Positions 9,857 to 21,516 of a stretch of 64,000 bases of DNA are shown here, piece by piece. A program made the position numbers and the translations under genes. How positions within the stretch are numbered: position 1 is the first letter of the stretch; each line of letters starts with the position of its first letter. The stretch spans positions 2,976,001-3,040,000 of the forward strand of contig JANFAH010000001.1 of NCBI GenBank assembly GCA_024663395.1, given 5' to 3'. The DNA comes from Pisolithus tinctorius. Lineage: Eukaryota > Basidiomycota > Agaricomycetes > Boletales > Pisolithaceae. The notes beneath the pieces are model-generated. The model did no database searches. It saw nothing but the letters and a program-made list of their open reading frames with translations, and was not told where the DNA came from.

Positions 9857-12800
9857 CTAGGGTAAATCATCAATGAAAATAGGGTCTACATTCTTCCACG
9901 GTTGATTTCCACCCAACCTCCAGATTCTCTCTCGCTCTGCCCAATATTCAAGTGCGTCACCTATACGGGAGGGTGTCCACACTCGCTCCCCAGTGTCGCC
10001 ATCTGTTTGTGTTGTGAACCATCTGGGCTGATGAGGCGGTATCCGCCCTTCTTCTCTGGCCTTTCGGGTTGCCCGTTGTTTCTCCTCCTGCTTGATCTTC
10101 AAGTCATTTGCTCGTTCATATTTCCCCATTTCGAAAGCACGCTGGTCGGGACGCAGGCGGCAATCGGTGGTGCAGAGATACGGCTGAAGAGTATCTTTGG
10201 GACAGTCATTCAATGTAATTGCAAATGGGGTCAAGTTGAATGGCGCCGGTTCTTTCTCCGAGTTTCTCCAGAGTAAGATGTACTCCGTCATGTAGTTTGG
10301 AGACGCAGGTCCACTGACAGTCGCATCCGGATGGAGGAACCCACTGCCAGTACCCACGGCCCGACAAATCAATTGGCTGTTCCAGCGACCTGCAATCTCA
10401 TAGGTAACTTGTCCATCCGTGGTCCGTACAGAGCCCGAAATTTCATAGGCGTCCTTGCCGCGCCAACCTCGCGGCTTGAACGTCAGGATACACCGGTCTC
10501 CTGTTCGATGGTTGGTAATCTAAAAAATTGCAGTCAGGGTATCTTGCCGGCTTTCATTCGCACGTACACTTACAATCATGTCCCCATAGTGGTCGATGGT
10601 AGGCGATCCCAGAATGAACCCAGATACGCTGGTGGTGACCTTTTTCCAAGAGTAGTGTTCCACAACTTTCCCCTCCCCACCGAATCCTTTGGCCTTAGGG
10701 TACCGAGGAGCCCACTCTTCCGGCAGCAGGAGCTCAGCATGTGCGACACCCGTCGGGCGAATTTCGAACGACTTTCCCATGAATTTATTTTGGGCGTCGA
10801 CCTGGACGGACGGCACCTGTGAGCCATGAAACTCGTAAAATGTGGGTGCTTTCCTGACCTCTCCATAATACCGCCAATACGGTGACTCTGCCCAGCAGGC
10901 TGAAATCGGGGGATGATGACTAACTTGTTCGGACATATATCTATATTCCTTGTCTAATCTAACATATTCAAACGTCTCGCCCTGCGGTGTGGTAAGGCAA
11001 GGCACGCCAATATAAACGATGAGACTTACCAACATTGGATTAAAAGGCTTTGCAATACGTCCAATAGTCGAAGAATAGTTTGACATTGCGAATGCAGCAA
11101 CGAAAGCTATTCGCCGATGTGGATTGGATTCCCGAGCAGCCACATCCACTAGAGCATGGTCAATATATGAATTCCTGCCTGCTACCAGGGAGATTACTGA
11201 CAACATTCAGAAAACTCCATGTCTTCGGCCTAACAAAGGAGTAAGTACTAGTGTATGTCATTAAAGACAGACGCCTACCATCCGTTGCAACATGCTGGTG
11301 GGTTCGTTGAAAAACACAGGGAAGCTGATTCTCGTTAAATCCTTCCCGATGCTGTGCTTAAGGACAGACCAAAGGCTGGTTGATGGACGATTGTCGCGGT
11401 TGATAGGAAGTTGGGTCCTGAACGCTCTGTACCCTACGAAGGGCTCTAAGTTGACGACATGAGGTAGCGTGAGCGCGGAGTGCGTCGGACTAGTTAAAAG
11501 TTCGCTGACGACAAGATTCGGGAGGTTGTTGAACTCTATGGCGTCAAAAAACTCGTCTTCTTCTTCAGTATCTATGATATCTTCATCTTCCTCCGAGTTC
11601 GGTGACTGGAACCGTGAAATGTTTTGTTGTGTCGGCGTCGTGGGCGCCGCTGGTTGTGCTGAGGTGATGATTCTAGATGCCGATGCGACAAGCCCAATTG
11701 GACGTTCTTCTGGGTGAGAAGAATGTTCCTCCAGAACATCGTGTTCTTGTACAACTGTAGGCAACAACGGCGGGCTCCAGGGTATTGATTTAGATGTCCC
11801 CCCGGTCTCAAGAGAGGTGGCATCGAAAAACCTGCTTCCACGCCTACGGGAACGCGCACGGAGCTCCTTCTCGAGCGTCTCTCCTTCCCGGACCACGGCC
11901 TGAAGACTTTCTTCCCACACGGTTTGACGTTCACGTTCTCTCCGCAGCTGCGATCTCCACCACTCCTCCCTTTCCTTAGACATTTGCACATACTCGTTCA
12001 CCATCGTTTGCACGGTTAAAAATGACTCTTTTAATGCTACCTGCAACTCTTTCGCACGCGGGGGTGTGTCTGGCGGAGGGGGTAAACTTGAAAGCAGCTG
12101 TACCGTAACCTCCATCTGCGCAGCAAGGGAATTTCCTTGCAAATCGAAAGTCGATTCGTGCGGGGGCCACGTTGAAAGGGAGGAGAGCGAGCCATCATTA
12201 CAGCGCCCTTCGTATTCAGTGTCGTACTCATCGTTTATAGCATCTTCACTGACATCACCGAGCATCGCACCTCCGCCATCTTCTCGCATGTCCACGAATG
12301 ATCCTTGTGACCCTCGGATACTATGTGTGCCAAGATCCACCTTCCGCTTGGTTCCTAAGTGGAGACTCACTTTCCCTAGTTTTAATGCGCTGCGGTCGCT
12401 ATCACCGCTTCCTCTGGGAACGGATAGCTGTCCGAGATCATGGCGTCTGGCCCACTCCATAGCGTTACTGATAGCCTGCGTCCAACGCCCTGCTTCAACA
12501 GGGTGATTTGCCCTCATATACCACTTCTGAACTCCAGAAGCATGACTACGCGATGGCGAGGAATGAACCTCGAACCGGGTCTTATCACCGCTATTTCCCG
12601 TCTTTAAAATAGCGGTTTTTAAGGATATAGCACCTCTACTTGCAATGTTTTCGTCTTCTTGGTGTCGATAATCTAAGGAAAAGGTGAGAAGTTTGCACTT
12701 CAACTGGTGCACACGACAACGAACAAGATAAGACACCGTCTTTGAGCACGAACCAGCGGGTGTTGTACCCGCGCGCAACGTTCGTGTACTTGTTCAGGTA

Positions 12801-13873
12801 TCCCCGCAATACGGGGGGCTCGGATACCGGACCATCGATGAGGGATGTATCGCGGTTAGCAACTATGTCAATATCAGCGGAGATGAGATGAGTAACGACA
12901 GGAAACCTACATTGTCGTAAAAAGACGCGCACGCGGTCGTCCTTTCCCAGACCATCGTACGACATCTTACCTCGTCTGTCACGCACGAACACGTCCGCAC
13001 CGGCGCGTACTGCCAATTCAACGAGCCTGAGATCCTTGCGACGGGCCGCTTCGTGTAACAACGATGTCCCAGAAGTATCGTCCAAATACGACAGATCTAG
13101 TGCACGCGCACGGGGAGACTCAAGGAGAGAAACGAGCGATGGGCTTGGCTGTGCGTCGACGTTGGAAAGGACATAGGAATGGAAGAGAGACTTGTAAGAT
13201 GCGTTGAGAAATGAACGCGAATCTACCCTGTGTCAATACTGTGCGCTGATCAGATATATGCAAACTACCTTGCAGTACTTTGATAGCCTCTTTTCCCTTT
13301 GCAACATCCCTGCACGTGCGTCCGTGACTGTCCCGCAAAGTATCATCAATATCTGGCTGGTCGAGGAGAAGATTGAGTATATCTGCACGACCGAGGGAAG
13401 CAGCAAGATGCAAAGCGGTCGTGCCACTACCGGGGGGATGCACGCCACTGGGAGAGATTGCTTTATGTGATAATAGAAGCTGTACGGTATCCACTACAAC
13501 CTGTAAGGGGCGAAGGAGACTAGACGGCGAGAATTAATACTCACCAGAGGCACAGCGAATAGCAAGATGTAGAGCTGCTGCACCCGTATTAAGCTCCCCG
13601 TCCTGTGATCCGCGTCGCTCCTTGCTAATTTCGGCCAGAAAGGGGTGGATCAACGAAGGGTCACCTGGACGAAGGATATTAAGGTATATCCTGGCGGTTG
13701 AAAGATTACGACAACTAACCACTTCGGAGTGCAGATAACAGCTTGACTTGTTGTAGTGGTTCCACGGTGCCTAGTAGGGTCGGGTAAGCTGCTTGCCACT
13801 GAGAAGATACCACGCCCGCACTACTGGCAGCACCATGGCTGTAAACTGAAGGGGTTTTGTATGGCGACGTCAT
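9857..13873 (-). CDS. OSH1: Oxysterol-binding protein homologue, OSH1/SWH1 type (ankyrin-PH-FFAT-OSBP domain)
   Basis: Read from ATG at 13871-13873 (MTSPYKTPSVYSHG) to a stop at 9857-9859 with many introns. The N-terminus has ankyrin repeats (GAAALHLAIRCAS; TTALHLAASLGRADILNLLL; TSLLHEAARRKDLRLVELAV). A PH domain follows (VLRGYLNKYTNVARGYNTRW through RWTQAISNAMEWARRH), which would bind phosphoinositides on Golgi or vacuole membranes. A coiled-coil-like stretch with ARELKVAL-type helices follows. An acidic run leads into EFFDAIE at 11534-11554, a perfect core FFAT motif for VAP/Scs2 in the ER. The lipid-transfer domain carries the OSBP signature EQVSHHPPISA near 10900. The protein would move sterol or PI4P at ER contact sites, including the nucleus-vacuole junction in the yeast relative. 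All expected parts are present in the expected order. Confidence 0.92.
11534..11554 (-). other. FFAT motif coding segment in OSH1
   Basis: The codons read EFFDAIE and are preceded by a strongly acidic tract (EEDEDIIDTEEED). This equals the core consensus EFFDAxE at all defined positions, so binding to the ER protein VAP/Scs2 is expected. Confidence 0.85.
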
Positions 13874-14598
13874 GGCTCAAGCCCCCTAGATGGAGCGAAA
13901 TAAGCGAGAAGTCGTCAAACCACGCTGCAACAACGTTCGGCCCCCCGCTTTTTTGTCTTGATGGAGCCACTCGCGGAGCAGCACTGCTTAAGGGCACACC
14001 GTATTTGGTAGGTTAGTCCCACGTTTATCCTCCTGATAGTGTCCCTGACAGACAGACAGCTTGCACATGTATACTCGACACTTCCGACACTGGAGCAGTA
14101 ATCAAACTGACATTCAGTGTCCGCATAGCAGCTAGACCTCCATCTGGAAGATAGTGTGTGGGACCGTACGTAGTCAAATTTACAACTGCGAAGTACACTC
14201 ATCGGATTTCTTCGAGTTAATTCTTCGGTTTTCAGCAGGGTGGTCGACTTGACACCTCCTAATTATCGTATACCGTATGCAGCTGTCACCAGCGTGCGCC
14301 GCCGGTATAGTATATATGACGATGTCTCACACTCTCAGTTTCTCTCAGTGTGCGTGGAATTCGCTCAGGCAATACATTGACCGCGTACGTACTCGTATTG
14401 ATACCCCCAATCATCGTTCTCTGGCCAGCTAACAGGCAGACTGTAATCCCAATTACTAAGTGTAACAGTACAAACCCTGCGCCTGTCAAAGGGACCCGTC
14501 GCCCGTTGCCTGAGTGTCGTCACTCACGGGAGCGGCTATGGCAGCTTCGGTCCGTATTTATTCAGCTCCTCGATTATAGAGTATGTGCCCTCTCACTC
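13874..14598. promoter_or_regulatory. Divergent intergenic region, OSH1 / carrier gene
   Basis: 725 bases between the start codons of the OSH1 homologue (minus) and the ECM3-like carrier (plus). It must contain both promoters. No convincing open frame, repeat or RNA gene was found in it. Confidence 0.5.
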
Positions 14599-16352
14599 AT
14601 GAACATCTCCTCTGGAACACTCCTCTGGGTTTCTGTTCAACCCCTTATACGCCTGTAAGCACCGAAACAAACCTAGCTCTTCCCTTCAAGTTTTCTCACA
14701 GACGCAGCCTCCTTAATGTAGGATGTGGCTTTGTCATGGCAAAGCTTGGAATCCTCTCTCCGGCCGTTGCACGGGGTATAGGTCAGATTGTACTTGTGAG
14801 GTACCAGGGTCAGCGTCGGCACAAAGTTTCCTGACACTTGCACCGTTTTTGTCAGGGTATCGCATTCCCAATGTTGATGTTCTCAAAGATTATTCCGGTT
14901 TTTAGTTCACAGAATATCAGCGCGCTTGGTAGGCAGTCTCGCAGCCCTGCACAGCTAATGCGTAGTGAATTCGGCAATTACCTTAGGTCCACTCGTTCTG
15001 GTGGCCTTGGCTTATGAGACCATCGGGATAACGCTGTCATGGCTTATCAAGCAAATCTTCTGGGTTCCACACAGATTTCGGTACGGCATCCTTATCGCGG
15101 GTGGATGGGCCAACGTAGGGGATATTCGTGTGTCCTAAAATGCATCTCCTGTTCTTTTCTTGATCATCGTGCTACAGCAACATCGGTGGTTATGACGTTA
15201 ATGGCCTCCGCACCCTTTAATGGTACTCAGGATGAAAACTTGGCAGTAGCTTACCTCGCAGCGTTTCTCCTGGTTTTTTGCGTCAGCATAAACATACTTC
15301 GCTCAGCCATACTATAACTTATCGTCTTCTAGGTCACACTTTTTACGTTTGGGGCTGTGAGGTGGTTAGAGACAGATTTCGATGGCCCAGATATAGAAGA
15401 TGAAGAAATACAAGCACAACTTCGCCTCAAACAGAAGAGAGTGATTGGCAGTCTTGCGAGGCTTGCCACTTGGATACTATGCCACCGTAGCAAAAGAATC
15501 ACGCCTGGAGGTGCTGACAGCGACCTGGAGGCATGCGAAACGGTGATATCTATGGAAGAAAATACTCATTCTGGCAATGCAACCTCAGTCCCAACGGCCC
15601 CGGAGACCGAGGGTAAAAAGGAAATTTTAGAGACAACGGCCAAAATACGCGTCCCCACGACAAGGCGGATACTTCGCGGTTTCTGCAATGCGATTCGCTC
15701 CGCTTCATCCCCACCGTCACTCTCCATTGTGATATCTTTTATCATATCAGTGGTTCCGACGCTGAAGGCGCTGTTCGTCGCTGGTGTTCCAGGAGTGAAC
15801 ATGCCGACCGCCCCCGATGGTGAACCTCCACTTGCCTTCCTTCTAGACACGGCAACATTCATTGGAGCTGCCTCTGTCCCTATCGGCCTAATGACTCTCG
15901 GATCTGCCATAGCAAGGCTCGAAATTCCGAGCGGCAGTTGGCGGAAATTTCCTCTTGCGTCTATCGGTGCCCTTGCAACCGCACGCCTAGTCGTTATGCC
16001 CATCCTGGGTGTTCTAATATGTCAAGGCCTAACTCACGTCGGCTTTATCAGTGCTGATGATAAGGTGTTAAGATTTGTTTGCATGTCAGTGTTGTGCGGT
16101 TTCTTGGAGAATATCGTCCTGATCCTTTTTCCTTAGCTTCTTCTCATGCCTCCCTACCGCAACGACACAGGTAGTTACAGTCCCTCCTGGGAAAATTGTT
16201 CTAATTTGATTGCGTAGGTCTATTTAACGCAAGTGTACTCCGGAACAGGAACCGCTGGACATCTTTCAGCATACTTGATTCCTCAGTACATCCTGATGAT
16301 TGGAACCATGACGGGGCTGACTGCGTACACGCTCCGACTACTTTTTGGTTAA
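14599..16352 (+). CDS. Auxin-efflux-carrier/ECM3-like membrane transporter
   Basis: Starts at ATG 14599 (MNISSGTLLWVSVQPLIR, exon 14599-14654) and continues after an intron with SLLNVGCGFVMAKLGILSP, typical of the Mem_trans (PF03547) family. Further exons give PMLMFSKIIPVFSSQNISAL, LVLVALAYETIGITLSWLIK and RYGILIAGGWANVGDI. A hydrophilic central loop (about residues 190-290, from GPDIEDEEIQAQLRLKQKR) separates the two membrane halves. The last exon ends YLIPQYILMIGTMTGLTAYT and TAA at 16350-16352. An intron with donor gtcagt near 16083 restores FVCIFFSCLPTATTQ. Yeast Ecm3 and S. pombe relatives are ER or secretory-pathway proteins of unclear substrate, so the auxin name should not be taken as function. 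The gene converges on the zinc-finger gene, 237 bases away. Confidence 0.85.
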
Positions 16353-16589
16353 AATGATCAGGTACATTTCTATTATGTTCTGTGTATGTGTAAGGGTTCC
16401 GCTTTCACTTGCTCCGATGTAAAAGTGTACTGGTCCTGTAGATACTCCCCAACTATGCTGCAGTTGTGTACAATCCAAATGCGTATGTAGCCACTATGTA
16501 GACGCACCGGTAGAGAAGCAATCATGGTGTATCACCATGGCAGAGGGACGCGTCACGTCCCAAATCTACGTTAACTGCTTTTGCAAAGA

Positions 16590-19500
16590 TCACGAAAGAG
16601 CGGCAAGCGCGACCTGGATGGCCCTTGCTACTTGTTCATCCGACAAAGGGAGTGAGAGACCGCGTTCCAGCCCGAGAAGAGGCGGCGGTTGCCAAACGCA
16701 TGACTCACCGACGTCGGGCTGAGGCCAATATCCTTCCATCTCAGGCACCTGTAATAGCCTATCTTCACAGCCAAGACCGGGTGACGTTAACGGTGACGAT
16801 GCTAATGATGGTGCAGAAAAGATCGATTCAAATGGTTCGTGAAGAGCAGTGCGGTTTCCGATGAATAAACGTAGCGAAGGGTCAGTAGCCTTGCCTTTTC
16901 CCTTGCCATGCTTCTCCGAATTTTCGATGAAAGTGGTAACCTTGTCTGGCATAGATTCGAGATCCCGCACGGAACGAACCTTCCAGGACTCGAGGGCACG
17001 TCCTATGAAGACCCTTGGAGGTCGTTTCCTCGATGATCCGCGTCCATGGGACGTTTCTTTCCGGTAGGCGAACCCAAGATGCTCCCCTTCTAAACCATAC
17101 ACATGTGCCCAGAAATTTGGTGCAGATTGTGTAGAAGGCCGCCCTGACATTGCAGTAGCATTCACATCCCCGCCTGCTGGTGTGGCTGGTGCACTACGTC
17201 GTACGACGGTGACGGTTGGCTGAATGCGGGGGCCGGTGATTGAGTTAGACATCGAAACGAAATCCTCTCCTCTCTTCCGCGAACACGTCGAACAGTTGCA
17301 TGTGTTCGTGCAGTATGGACAGAGGAAACCGCCGCTAAACCGGTCAAATGTGATGTCGGGGTATCTATACGATCAAATTGACAGCAGAGGTACAAAGGAT
17401 ATAAGAATACAGACAATACAGACAAACGAGCAAAAAGAAGCATACCGTCTCTCAATACACCGTTGACAAAACCGTTTTCCACACGCCCCGCCACGAACGT
17501 TGTTCGAACATCGCATCTTGGGACGATTAGTCGTATTCCGGCACTGATGGCAGAATGTTTTCCCCTCGGTGGAAGGAATATCATCTGTGGTTTCTTCGGG
17601 TCGCCGAGGGCCCTTGAGGCGGATACGGATTTTATCGCTACTCGATCGGAGGGATATTGAAGGGACATCTGCTGCAGCTGATGGCACGTATGATTCCAAA
17701 TCCGATTCGACCATACTAATGGAGTTGCGAGAGACACGTGGCTTCTTATTACGCTTAGACGCTGAAGGAACTCTTGAACCACTAGGAAGCCAATCCGAAT
17801 CGTTCCCAGCTCCGTCGTCAGGTAGTTGGTCCTTCGCTTCCTTCGTCGTGGAGTTCGATGGGACCGCAACTGCAGTCCCCTCTATGTAATGACCCATGTC
17901 AGGGCTCTCTTGCTCACGGAACTTGATTTGTACAAGCTTCTTGCCACCCCGCATGCCGGACACGTCCTCCGGACGGCGAACGTAGACGATCGGCTCCGGA
18001 AAGGCCGACCGTGGCTTCTGTTTTCTTCCTCCAGAAGTGGATCCCCCCGATGGAGCAGCCTGTTCTCCACCAAGAAGGGAGGGATCAATGGTGCCAGACT
18101 CCTGGGAGATCAAAATGTCACCAAGGCCAGGAGAACCAATGTCGTTTCCAAGACTCCACCGGTTCGATGAATGACTATCACGAAAGCTCAGTAGTGCATC
18201 CTGATCTTCGTCGTGGCCCGCCAAGAACACAGATGGCGGCGCAGAAGCGGGAAGTTGCCCAGGGTCACCACAACTAGGGCTGGGGGGCATACCAAGAAAG
18301 TGATCCCCTCCAAATGACGACAGCCCCATAAGCTGCTCGTTGGGATGCAATGGACCTGTGAAAGTAGACCCAAATGTGTGGTCCTCGCAAGAGGTCGGCA
18401 ATTGCTTATTCGGTGAGTCCCCCAGCTCATTGAAGTATTGGTTCAAGTCAACGTCTTCATCAGTTCCTAACGCAACACCCCTGTCGGAACCAGAACCGCT
18501 GATCGCTGGTGGGTAATCCGATGGTCCGAACGGTGCCAACGATGGTTTCGAAGGGCGAGACTCGAGAGCACCACCATCATGGGGTGTCGGGTTCGATTTT
18601 CGTGGTGTTTGCTCTGTCTGTCGATGCTTATCGCCAGGGATGATTTTAGGCGAGACGAATGGGGGAGTCAATTCCCAAGCAGGCCGTTCTTGCAATGACA
18701 TACAACCCGAGTCCGCGGAAGTGACACGCACAGATACACCTTGTGAGTCGACAAGAGTCCCTTCTGTGACTTGAACGTGATGCTTCGTGACCAATCCGAC
18801 TTCGTCAGGACTCGACACTGGCATATTTTTGTTGAACTGCCTGGTAAATGTAAACCGCGAGTCGGTGATAATGGCTTTCCAATGGGGGAACGTCTCTGTG
18901 TCGGTATCCGCGAGGGGTAACACAGTGTGCGTACAGAAGGCGTCAATAAGGGCATTCCCACTCGTGTCAACACCTTCCCCAAGATACGCCGGGATATGCT
19001 TCCTTTTCTTCCTTGGAACCGATACAGGGGAAGAGATTGGAACGGGGGGATCAGCGCGTCCTTTACCTTTGTCCGCCCTTGAGTAGGAAACACTATTTTC
19101 GCTGAAAACAATTTGAGGTGCATCGCAGACGGAAACGCGTGACATAGCACGTGTTGGATGCACAGACGGGCCAGGCGAAGCAGGCATCGGCGTATATTCA
19201 GCCTTTGTTGTTCCCTTCGGAAGTGAAGGGACAGCCACGTGGTCCATGAGGACGCGCGGCCGCCTCCTAGTGGGAGGTGGTGTGAATAGCGGTTCCATCC
19301 AACCGATTGGAGAAGAGTCCCTAGTAACAACTGGCTAAAGGAAAACAATACGTTAAAATGTCGAGTCACAGTCCACGAGACTCACGAGTTGCTCGACATC
19401 CCCGTCACTAAGGGTGAGATCTATGACATCTGGGTGATCCTTTGTCGAAATGGTGCTTTTCGATGATCCATTGATTGCTCGGCGATTGCTTTCAGAATTT

Positions 19501-20035
19501 ACAGTTTGAGACAATGTCATTTCTGGTGCACAAATCGAACGATTAAGCGGTGGAATGTCTTGAAAAATTACTTCATCGTGGCCTTGCTATATCAAACATA
19601 TTGAGATTCATGGGAGCCACGGATGGAAATCACGGACCGAAAGTTCAGGTTGTTCCGATGGCAGGTGTACAGATATTGACGATGGAGTTGAAAGATTAGA
19701 AAGGCTGGAACGGTGTAGATCTGTGGTTGGGGTAAATGACCGCGCGTGATGTCGCAGTAGCTGGGACAAAATACGAAATGCAATATGAGCAAGAGCGAGG
19801 AAGATCAAGCTAGGCCCATTGGTACCTGGAGCTCGAAGTCAGAGGGTACCGCAGAACTGGATTTCTGTCCAAAACGTTGGAGTTGAACGTGTTCGAACGC
19901 GAAGAGGTCTTGATGATTTCCAGCAGAAAGACGCAACTCGGAAGCAAGATTAGACGGGATAGGGTGTTGAAGCCTATCTCGAGGGGTGTGATTGCCATCC
20001 CAACTCGTGAAGTCCGACATATCCGGCTTCAGCAT
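16590..20035 (-). CDS. CDCA7-type zf-4CXXC_R1 zinc-finger protein
   Basis: Read from ATG near 20033-20035 (MLKPDMSDFTSWDGNH; an ATG at 20018-20020 is possible) to 16590. Most of the protein is disordered and rich in Ser and Pro. One exon of about 1.9 kb (19298-17420) carries the bulk. Near the C-terminal third is the zf-4CXXC_R1 domain (PF10497) split by an intron: FCHQCRNTTNRPKMRC, then ACGKRFCQRCIERRYPDITF, then GFLCPYCTNTCNCSTC. Spacing and key residues parallel human CDCA7 (CHQCRQK, NRYG, CNCSFC). A SUMO-interaction-like motif DVIDLTLSDGD lies near 19410-19440. CDCA7 proteins recruit the HELLS/LSH remodeller to chromatin and read hemimethylated DNA; a chromatin role is inferred here. The C-terminal tail of about 220 residues is not recognised. 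The 5' exons (19298-20035) are the least certain. Confidence 0.75.
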
Positions 20036-21516
20036 CGCGCTGGTCTGCCTGACCGTTGGCCTTCAAGACTGCACCTAGAAATCTGAGCTGACCCTCTATG
20101 AATATTTGCTGTGTTTCGGTCGCGGTCACGCACACTCTCGTGCGAGGTCATTAACGCGAAACGGCAATCCCCGAAAACTTTGATTACATAAGGCAAACCT
20201 CCTTCCGCAGGGCGGTCCCGCCGTCCTAACCATACCTAAGCATTCCGAACAGTGACTTAGTACTAATGGCGCTCAGAGTGCTCTATTGACTATGTGGCGT
20301 GCTGTGGTGGTGTATAAACAACGCATAGATTTAAATGAAATTCAAGCACAAGCACACTGGCGACAATCACTGGCCGTACTGGGCTCGGCGTGTATCATTT
20401 TGAAATCAAGTGGAATTCTACGGGTGTTGGTCCAGACAGCCGAGACTCGGATGGAAATAAGGCCCACTGTCGATAATCAGTATATGTATTTGCTCGAGGT
20501 CCTGAAGAGCTACTTCAGTATTACGGCCGTTCGACGTGCAACTTGCAAGTCTGATCCAGACATCAGGCTTCAGAAAATCTTGACTCCAGAGGCTAGGGGG
20601 CTGGCAAGATATGCCGCTCTCAGTAACCCAATGTACTAATAGCACGAAGAACATCGTACAGTGATATCTAATTCCTATCTCAAAATTCATGCCTTGCCAG
20701 TTCGAATGTTGGCTAGCATAATACCAGCCTTACACTGCTCAAACTATTAGCTGTCCATTTGACTACAGGGGCCAATGCACGTCAAGCAGTGCTGGCCATG
20801 ATGATGGTGACCGGACCAGAGTCGCCTGATACAGAATATCATCGCATCAACCAAGATGGTATTACTTATGTAAGCTCCACTTCAAATTTATTTTCGAAAC
20901 GACCAGCACTTCAGTGCGGGGATGCGGCTGTTCCAAGGTATATTCTGACAACTTTTATCTTTCCAGCTCGACCACTATTGGAGGTGTACCATAATGTCTA
21001 GTGGCTGACGAGGAAATGTCCTTGCAAGGGCCGCGTCTCAAGTTTAATAGATTTATTTTTGACTGTGACGTTTAGGCGATTAAGTGCTCGATCCGCCAGT
21101 CGGATCTCAGGAGCTCACGCCACATCAATCAGAACGTCAACGTAATATTCCTGTGAGTGTGCCCGCCAACTGAGAGCACGCACAACTGGTCCTGTCTTGG
21201 CACCATCCTGAAACGCCCCCTCAAGGACCCAATGGAGGTAGGTATTAGGGGGGCGCATTAGCACCTTCAGTCCTGCCAAGGCGGTGGCCGCATTGTCAGT
21301 AAGTGACCGCCAAACTGCCAACTGGGACAAGTTCGCCTCCGTAGAAAGGAAATAGTTACGCAGCCTAACAGCCGATGGCTCACAATCATGACCGCCTTCA
21401 CGCCGCGCATGAACCGACTTACAAAAAGATCCACCACGGCACGTCAAATGCATAAAACTCATCCCCTGGTAACTTAGGTCCTGAGTATCAGCCTTCAGAA
21501 CTCGCGACTTGTCGAG
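20036..21516. other. Intergenic region with unassigned open frames
   Basis: 1.48 kb between the starts of the zinc-finger gene (minus) and the secreted-protein gene (plus). It contains open frames at 20286-20639 (plus, 117 codons) and 21115-21462 (minus, 115 codons). Neither resembles a family I know, and neither has a convincing intron or neighbour. The segment next to 21517 must serve as promoter of the secreted-protein gene. Confidence 0.4.
21115..21462 (-). CDS. Hypothetical 115-residue open frame, doubtful
   Basis: An uninterrupted frame from MSFMHLTCRGGSFCK to HSQEYYVDVLIDVA. It has a plausible amino-acid composition (TALAGLKVLMRPPNTYLHWV) and starts 54 bases from the divergent secreted-protein gene. 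I recognise no domain, signal peptide or membrane span. It could be a lineage-specific gene, a remnant, or chance. Confidence 0.2.
   Translation of the reverse strand: MSFMHLTCRGGSFCKSVHARREGGHDCEPSAVRLRNYFLSTEANLSQLAVWRSLTDNAATALAGLKVLMRPPNTYLHWVLEGAFQDGAKTGPVVRALSWRAHSQEYYVDVLIDVA

Noticed and set aside
20286..20639. 117-codon plus-strand open frame in the intergenic region
   Set aside because: No recognisable domain, intron or regulatory context; length is within what chance allows for this much DNA.
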